9,411 nucleotides of DNA from Bryobacteraceae bacterium (GTDB lineage Bacteria > Acidobacteriota > Terriglobia > Bryobacterales > Bryobacteraceae): assembly GCA_025350445.1 (NCBI GenBank), contig JANXXV010000086.1, positions 1 through 9,411 of the forward strand, written 5' to 3'. Below are positions 6,826 through 9,411 of the stretch, one piece after another (the stretch's first letter is position 1; the number at the start of each line of letters is the position of its first letter). The position numbers were made by a program, and so were the translations under genes. The notes below the pieces were generated by a model. It made no database searches, had not been told where the DNA came from, and worked only from the letters and a program-made list of their open reading frames with translations.

Positions 6826-7020
6826 ATGCCTAAGCTAAAGACACACAAAGGTGCGGCCAAACGGTTCAAGAAGACCGGTACGGGCCTGATTGTTCGCGGC
6901 CACGCGAATGCCCGCCATATCTTGACCTCGAAGACGCGCTCACGGAAACGGAAACTCGGCCAGCGGGTAGTTGCCGATTACACCGATCAAGCGAAGCTTC
7001 GATCGATGCTTCCGTATTAG
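6826..7020 (+). CDS. rpmI: 50S ribosomal protein L35
   Basis: L35 is a small, very basic protein of the large ribosomal subunit. The 64 residues match the family over the full length: [20 protein letters not shown] at the start, then [16 protein letters not shown] and a C-terminal KLRSMLPY. The frame is open further upstream, but the [10 protein letters not shown] start at 6826 is the universal one. The ribosome binding site is weak (AGGAA at 6810-6814, 11 nt away). It is followed 87 bp later by rplT, the conserved partner. The usual upstream gene, infC, is not here; the gene has its own predicted promoter instead. Confidence 0.96.
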   Translation: MPKLKTHKGAAKRFKKTGTGLIVRGHANARHILTSKTRSRKRKLGQRVVADYTDQAKLRSMLPY

Positions 7021-7107
7021 TATTTCACTGAGTGCGGACGGTGCGCTGCACGTGCCCGGATCGCCTCAAACTGGCCCCAAAAGGCCAATTCACTCCAAGG
7101 AGAAAAC
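7021..7107 (+). promoter_or_regulatory. rpmI-rplT intergenic leader with small hairpin
   Basis: TGGCC (7072-7076) and GGCCA (7083-7087) can form a 5-bp stem with a CCAAAA loop, 9 nt upstream of the AAGGAG site (7097-7102) of rplT. Further inverted elements (GTGC/GCAC and the palindrome GCACGTGC at 7048-7055) lie upstream. L20 represses its own operon by RNA binding in several bacteria, so this spacer is a plausible control region, but no known leader structure is recognisable. Confidence 0.2.
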
Positions 7108-7473
7108 GTGCCAAGAGTAAAAAGAGGAAATAAGCGGCGCAATTCGCGCCACAAGACATTAGCCCGGGCGAAGGGGTTCTTTCTAACAAAGAGCAAACTT
7201 CACCGCGCCGCGCAGGAAGCCGTCGAGAAAGCGCTGAAATACGCCTACGTCGGCCGCAAGCGAAAGAAGCGTGAATTCCGCGAGTTGTGGATCATCCGCA
7301 TCAGCGCTTCCTGCAAGGCTCTGGGCACATCTTATAGCAAATTCATGGGCGGTTTGAAGAAGGCGGGTATCGATCTGAACCGCAAGATTCTCGCCGACAT
7401 CGCAGCCAGCGACGATTCCGCGTTCCGCGTACTCGTTGAAAAAGCAAACGCCGCTCGAGTACCCGTCCAATAG
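7108..7473 (+). CDS. rplT: 50S ribosomal protein L20
   Basis: L20 binds 23S rRNA early in large-subunit assembly and in some bacteria represses its own operon. The 121 residues match the family end to end: [20 protein letters not shown] with the basic N-terminal extension, [37 protein letters not shown], the [21 protein letters not shown] core, and [20 protein letters not shown]. Length is normal with a slightly extended C-terminus. The start is GTG, 5 nt after a strong AAGGAG. It is followed 18 bp later by the zapB-like gene, and pheS, which often follows rplT, is absent. Confidence 0.97.
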   Translation: MPRVKRGNKRRNSRHKTLARAKGFFLTKSKLHRAAQEAVEKALKYAYVGRKRKKREFRELWIIRISASCKALGTSYSKFMGGLKKAGIDLNRKILADIAASDDSAFRVLVEKANAARVPVQ

Positions 7474-7491
7474 AGGCAATCTTTTATTCCC

Positions 7492-7782
7492 ATGGCAACC
7501 ACTGCTCGCGTAGAAGAGACCGACTCACTCACAAGCCTGGAGGAACGCATCCATCGCGCGGTCCAGCTTGTCTCTCAACTCCGCCAGGAGAAGGAAGGCG
7601 TTCAGAAGCAGCTTGAGGCTGTGCTTTCAGAAAAGGAGGCCGCCATTCAAGGGGCCACCGATCTGCAGGCGCAGCTCAACTCGGTTTCCGAAGAGCTGGA
7701 CTCCCTGAAATCCGAACGCAAACAGGTGCGCACGCGCATCGAAAAGCTGCTCGGGCAAATGGACCTGCTGAGCGCCACCTAG
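7492..7782 (+). CDS. ZapB-like coiled-coil cell-division protein
   Basis: Small cytoplasmic protein of 96 residues predicted to be almost one continuous coiled coil from about residue 14 to 90 (LEERIHRAVQLVSQLRQEKE, EGVQKQLEAVLSEKEAAI, LNSVSEELDSLKSERKQVRT), ending RIEKLLGQMDLL. This size and composition, together with the zapA gene 7 bp downstream, fit a ZapB-type Z-ring scaffold that works with ZapA. Coiled coils diverge quickly, so orthology to the enterobacterial ZapB cannot be shown by eye. The ribosome binding site is weak (GAGG at 7473-7476, 15 nt away). Confidence 0.7.
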   Translation: MATTARVEETDSLTSLEERIHRAVQLVSQLRQEKEGVQKQLEAVLSEKEAAIQGATDLQAQLNSVSEELDSLKSERKQVRTRIEKLLGQMDLLSAT

Positions 7783-7789
7783 ATCGGCT

Positions 7790-8089
7790 ATGTCGTCCGG
7801 CACCCCTGAAAAGAACCCGGTCCGGCTGTCGATTTTCAATCAGACCTACTCCCTGCTGGTCACCGGCGACCCCTCTGATATGGAGCATGCGGCCGAGGAG
7901 GTGGATGAGTTGATGACCACCATCGCCAAGGCCGGCAACAACGATTCCACACGGATCGCAGTGTTGGCTTGTCTGCATTTGCAGGACAGGCTACATATGC
8001 TGGAACGCGAACTGGATTCGCTGAAGCATCATGTAGACGACCGCACCAAGCGTCTGTCCATGCTGCTGGATCAATTGATTCAGGATTGA
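7790..8089 (+). CDS. zapA: cell-division protein ZapA
   Basis: ZapA binds FtsZ and bundles its filaments at the division site. The 99 residues show the family order: an N-terminal beta-hairpin domain (VRLSIFNQTYSLLVTGDPSD), a helix with AAEEVDELMTTIAKA, the conserved STRIAVLACLHLQDRLHMLE segment, and a C-terminal coiled coil (ELDSLKHHVDDRTKRLSMLL) used for tetramer formation. There is no clear Shine-Dalgarno site, and the start lies 7 bp after the zapB-like stop, so coupled translation is probable. The gene ends 11 bp from the stop of the convergent lptD gene. Confidence 0.9.
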   Translation: MSSGTPEKNPVRLSIFNQTYSLLVTGDPSDMEHAAEEVDELMTTIAKAGNNDSTRIAVLACLHLQDRLHMLERELDSLKHHVDDRTKRLSMLLDQLIQD

Positions 8090-8100
8090 ACGCGGGCCGG

Positions 8101-9411
8101 CTAGAAAATCCGTTCCTGCCGCTTCAATGTTCCAAACGATCCGATATTCGCAATGGCAAACGCCACACGGAACTGGTTTTCTCCAGGCCGCGTTCCAAAA
8201 TTGAACCGCCGGTACTGCACGCTCAGCCCGCAACAATCGCTGTTATATGTCACCTGCGTGGTGGCATACTGCAAAACACCAAGCCGGTAGTCGTAGATCG
8301 CGCTGAAGGCGGAATTCCATCCCCGCTTGTTGTCCTGACCGATTCCAATCAACCCGCGAAATTGATTGGCGCTGGGCGACAAGACGTCCACACTGCGCAC
8401 CTGGTTGTGTCCCATCGAAACGAAATATTGCGAAATGCGCGCGTCCACGCTGATACCGCTGTTGACGAAATGGCTGCGTAGCGGGTCGTAGTCGGTGCGC
8501 CATTCGATGCCGACGCGCGGATCCGGCATGGTCCGCAGCGTCGACACCACCGGCGAATAGTTGCGCGGGCCGTCCAGGAACGTATAACCCGTCAGCGTAG
8601 CAGTGCTCATCAACACGTTTCTCTGCCCAGCCACCACTGCGCCGCCGAACGTCGGGTCGAAGAAGCGCCGCTGCGTCACCTGCCAGCTCAACACCTCTTC
8701 CACGCGGCCATCCGCGCGTTTGGCAAAAAACCGGTTGGTAATGGAGAGATCGGCCTCCGTGGTGTTCGACAACAGCTCCGTCTCATCGAACAGAATGATC
8801 CGCTGAAAGTCGTCGATGCCGCCCACGTAATGGAACGATGCGCGCGGCTCAATCACGTGCTTCAGCTTGGCCCCCTTCCAAGCCAGCCCCATCCACGACG
8901 GCGCTGCATAAATGCGCGCCAGCGACGGCGGGATCAGGTCCAGCGAGAAGTCGCGGGAGCTGCGGACAATGCCGGCGCCAGTAACCTGATGTTCATCGTT
9001 GAAGCTGGATCCGTAATGCGTCTCACGAATGGAGAACGACGGCACCACATGAAAATCCCTCCAGTGCAACTCGGTAGTGATCCGCGGTTCCACATCGAAC
9101 CGGTCGACCGATTGCCTGGTTTGAAAACTCGGCTGATTGCGGCGCAGCAGAGACGCACTGGAATCGAACGACACCCAGATGGGAAGTATGCGTTCCGATA
9201 TCTGATGGTCGCGGCTTCCGAACTCGATGGACGGCAGTTTCTGAATCGTGATCTTACCGTCGGTAGCAGTAGTTAGAAAGTTCTCGTTCCGCTGCGCCAC
9301 CAGATTGAGCGCAAACGTAGACCAGTGCTTCTCCACTACCCCAATGCTATGGGATTCCGTATTGACGGCTTCAAAGTACGATTCAGTAAACGCCTGCCGG
9401 AAGGCGAAGGA
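8101..9411 (-). CDS. lptD: LPS-assembly protein LptD, C-terminal barrel part (5' end outside the window)
   Basis: LptD with LptE forms the outer-membrane channel that inserts lipopolysaccharide into the outer leaflet. The frame stays open to the right edge, giving 436 residues of the C-terminal beta-barrel, starting within FAFRQAFTESYFEAVNTESH. LptD-type features are the RETHYGSSF motif in the central barrel, an IEPRASFHYVGGIDDF segment, and near the end YNSDCCGLSVQYRRFNFG, where two adjacent cysteines (codons 8230-8235) match the C-terminal pair used for inter-domain disulfides in characterised LptD proteins. The chain ends ERIF with a terminal aromatic residue as in outer-membrane barrels. 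Nothing in the window shows its promoter or the N-terminal LptA-like domain. It is convergent with zapA. Confidence 0.88.
   Translation of the reverse strand, partial: SFAFRQAFTESYFEAVNTESHSIGVVEKHWSTFALNLVAQRNENFLTTATDGKITIQKLPSIEFGSRDHQISERILPIWVSFDSSASLLRRNQPSFQTRQSVDRFDVEPRITTELHWRDFHVVPSFSIRETHYGSSFNDEHQVTGAGIVRSSRDFSLDLIPPSLARIYAAPSWMGLAWKGAKLKHVIEPRASFHYVGGIDDFQRIILFDETELLSNTTEADLSITNRFFAKRADGRVEEVLSWQVTQRRFFDPTFGGAVVAGQRNVLMSTATLTGYTFLDGPRNYSPVVSTLRTMPDPRVGIEWRTDYDPLRSHFVNSGISVDARISQYFVSMGHNQVRSVDVLSPSANQFRGLIGIGQDNKRGWNSAFSAIYDYRLGVLQYATTQVTYNSDCCGLSVQYRRFNFGTRPGENQFRVAFAIANIGSFGTLKRQERIF

Noticed and set aside
8090..8100. 6S RNA downstream of zapA
   Set aside because: 6S RNA genes often follow zapA, but only 11 bp separate zapA from the convergent lptD stop.
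7969..8481. Plus-strand open frame of 170 residues crossing the zapA end
   Set aside because: It is antisense to lptD for most of its length and overlaps zapA in another frame; its composition is that of a shadow frame.
1..9411. CRISPR arrays, insertion sequences, tRNA or phage features
   Set aside because: I saw no regularly spaced repeats, transposase motifs, terminal inverted repeats or tRNA-like cloverleaf sequence anywhere in the window.

Overview
The window looks like a chromosomal segment of a GC-rich Gram-negative bacterium, most likely an Acidobacteriota member of the Solibacter/Bryobacter type. This is inferred from gene content: a roughly 1,020-residue Oar-like TonB-dependent receptor with a carboxypeptidase-regulatory-like N-terminal domain (a type greatly expanded in that phylum), an LptD outer-membrane protein, and DUF2225-like and Tat-exported orphan proteins. 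There is no rRNA or other phylogenetic marker, so the assignment is tentative.

Layout: (1) Positions 1-223 hold no supported gene; there is a weak terminator-like hairpin at 110-128 and a ribosome binding site for the receptor. (2) 224-3286 encodes the Oar-like receptor. (3) 3282-3376 is a compact regulatory region. A TTGACG/TACTCT promoter lies between two near-identical perfect palindromes sharing the core TGAACATGTTCA, and a degenerate third copy follows. (4) 3377-6681 is a tightly packed five-gene run: a three-helix membrane protein, a DCC/DUF393 thiol-disulfide protein, a TetR-family regulator, a DUF2225-like zinc-ribbon/helical-repeat protein and a Tat-exported orphan protein. Neighbours overlap or are 2 bp apart. 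(5) 6682-6825 is a gene-free spacer with an extended -10 promoter for (6) the rpmI-rplT ribosomal protein pair, followed by a zapB-like and a zapA gene (6826-8089). (7) The 3' part of lptD lies convergently on the minus strand from 8101 and runs off the right edge.

The most interesting part is region 3-4. The palindromes are the expected size and symmetry for TetR-family operators, one over the predicted transcription start and one just upstream of the -35. They sit at the head of the run that encodes the TetR protein, so the simplest reading is an autoregulated operon of unknown physiological role that couples a membrane protein and a redox-motif protein to a TetR sensor. The remaining genes are housekeeping: translation (L35, L20), Z-ring assembly (ZapB-like, ZapA) and lipopolysaccharide export (LptD). 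Two contextual oddities are the absence of infC upstream of rpmI and the absence of pheS-pheT between rplT and the zap genes.
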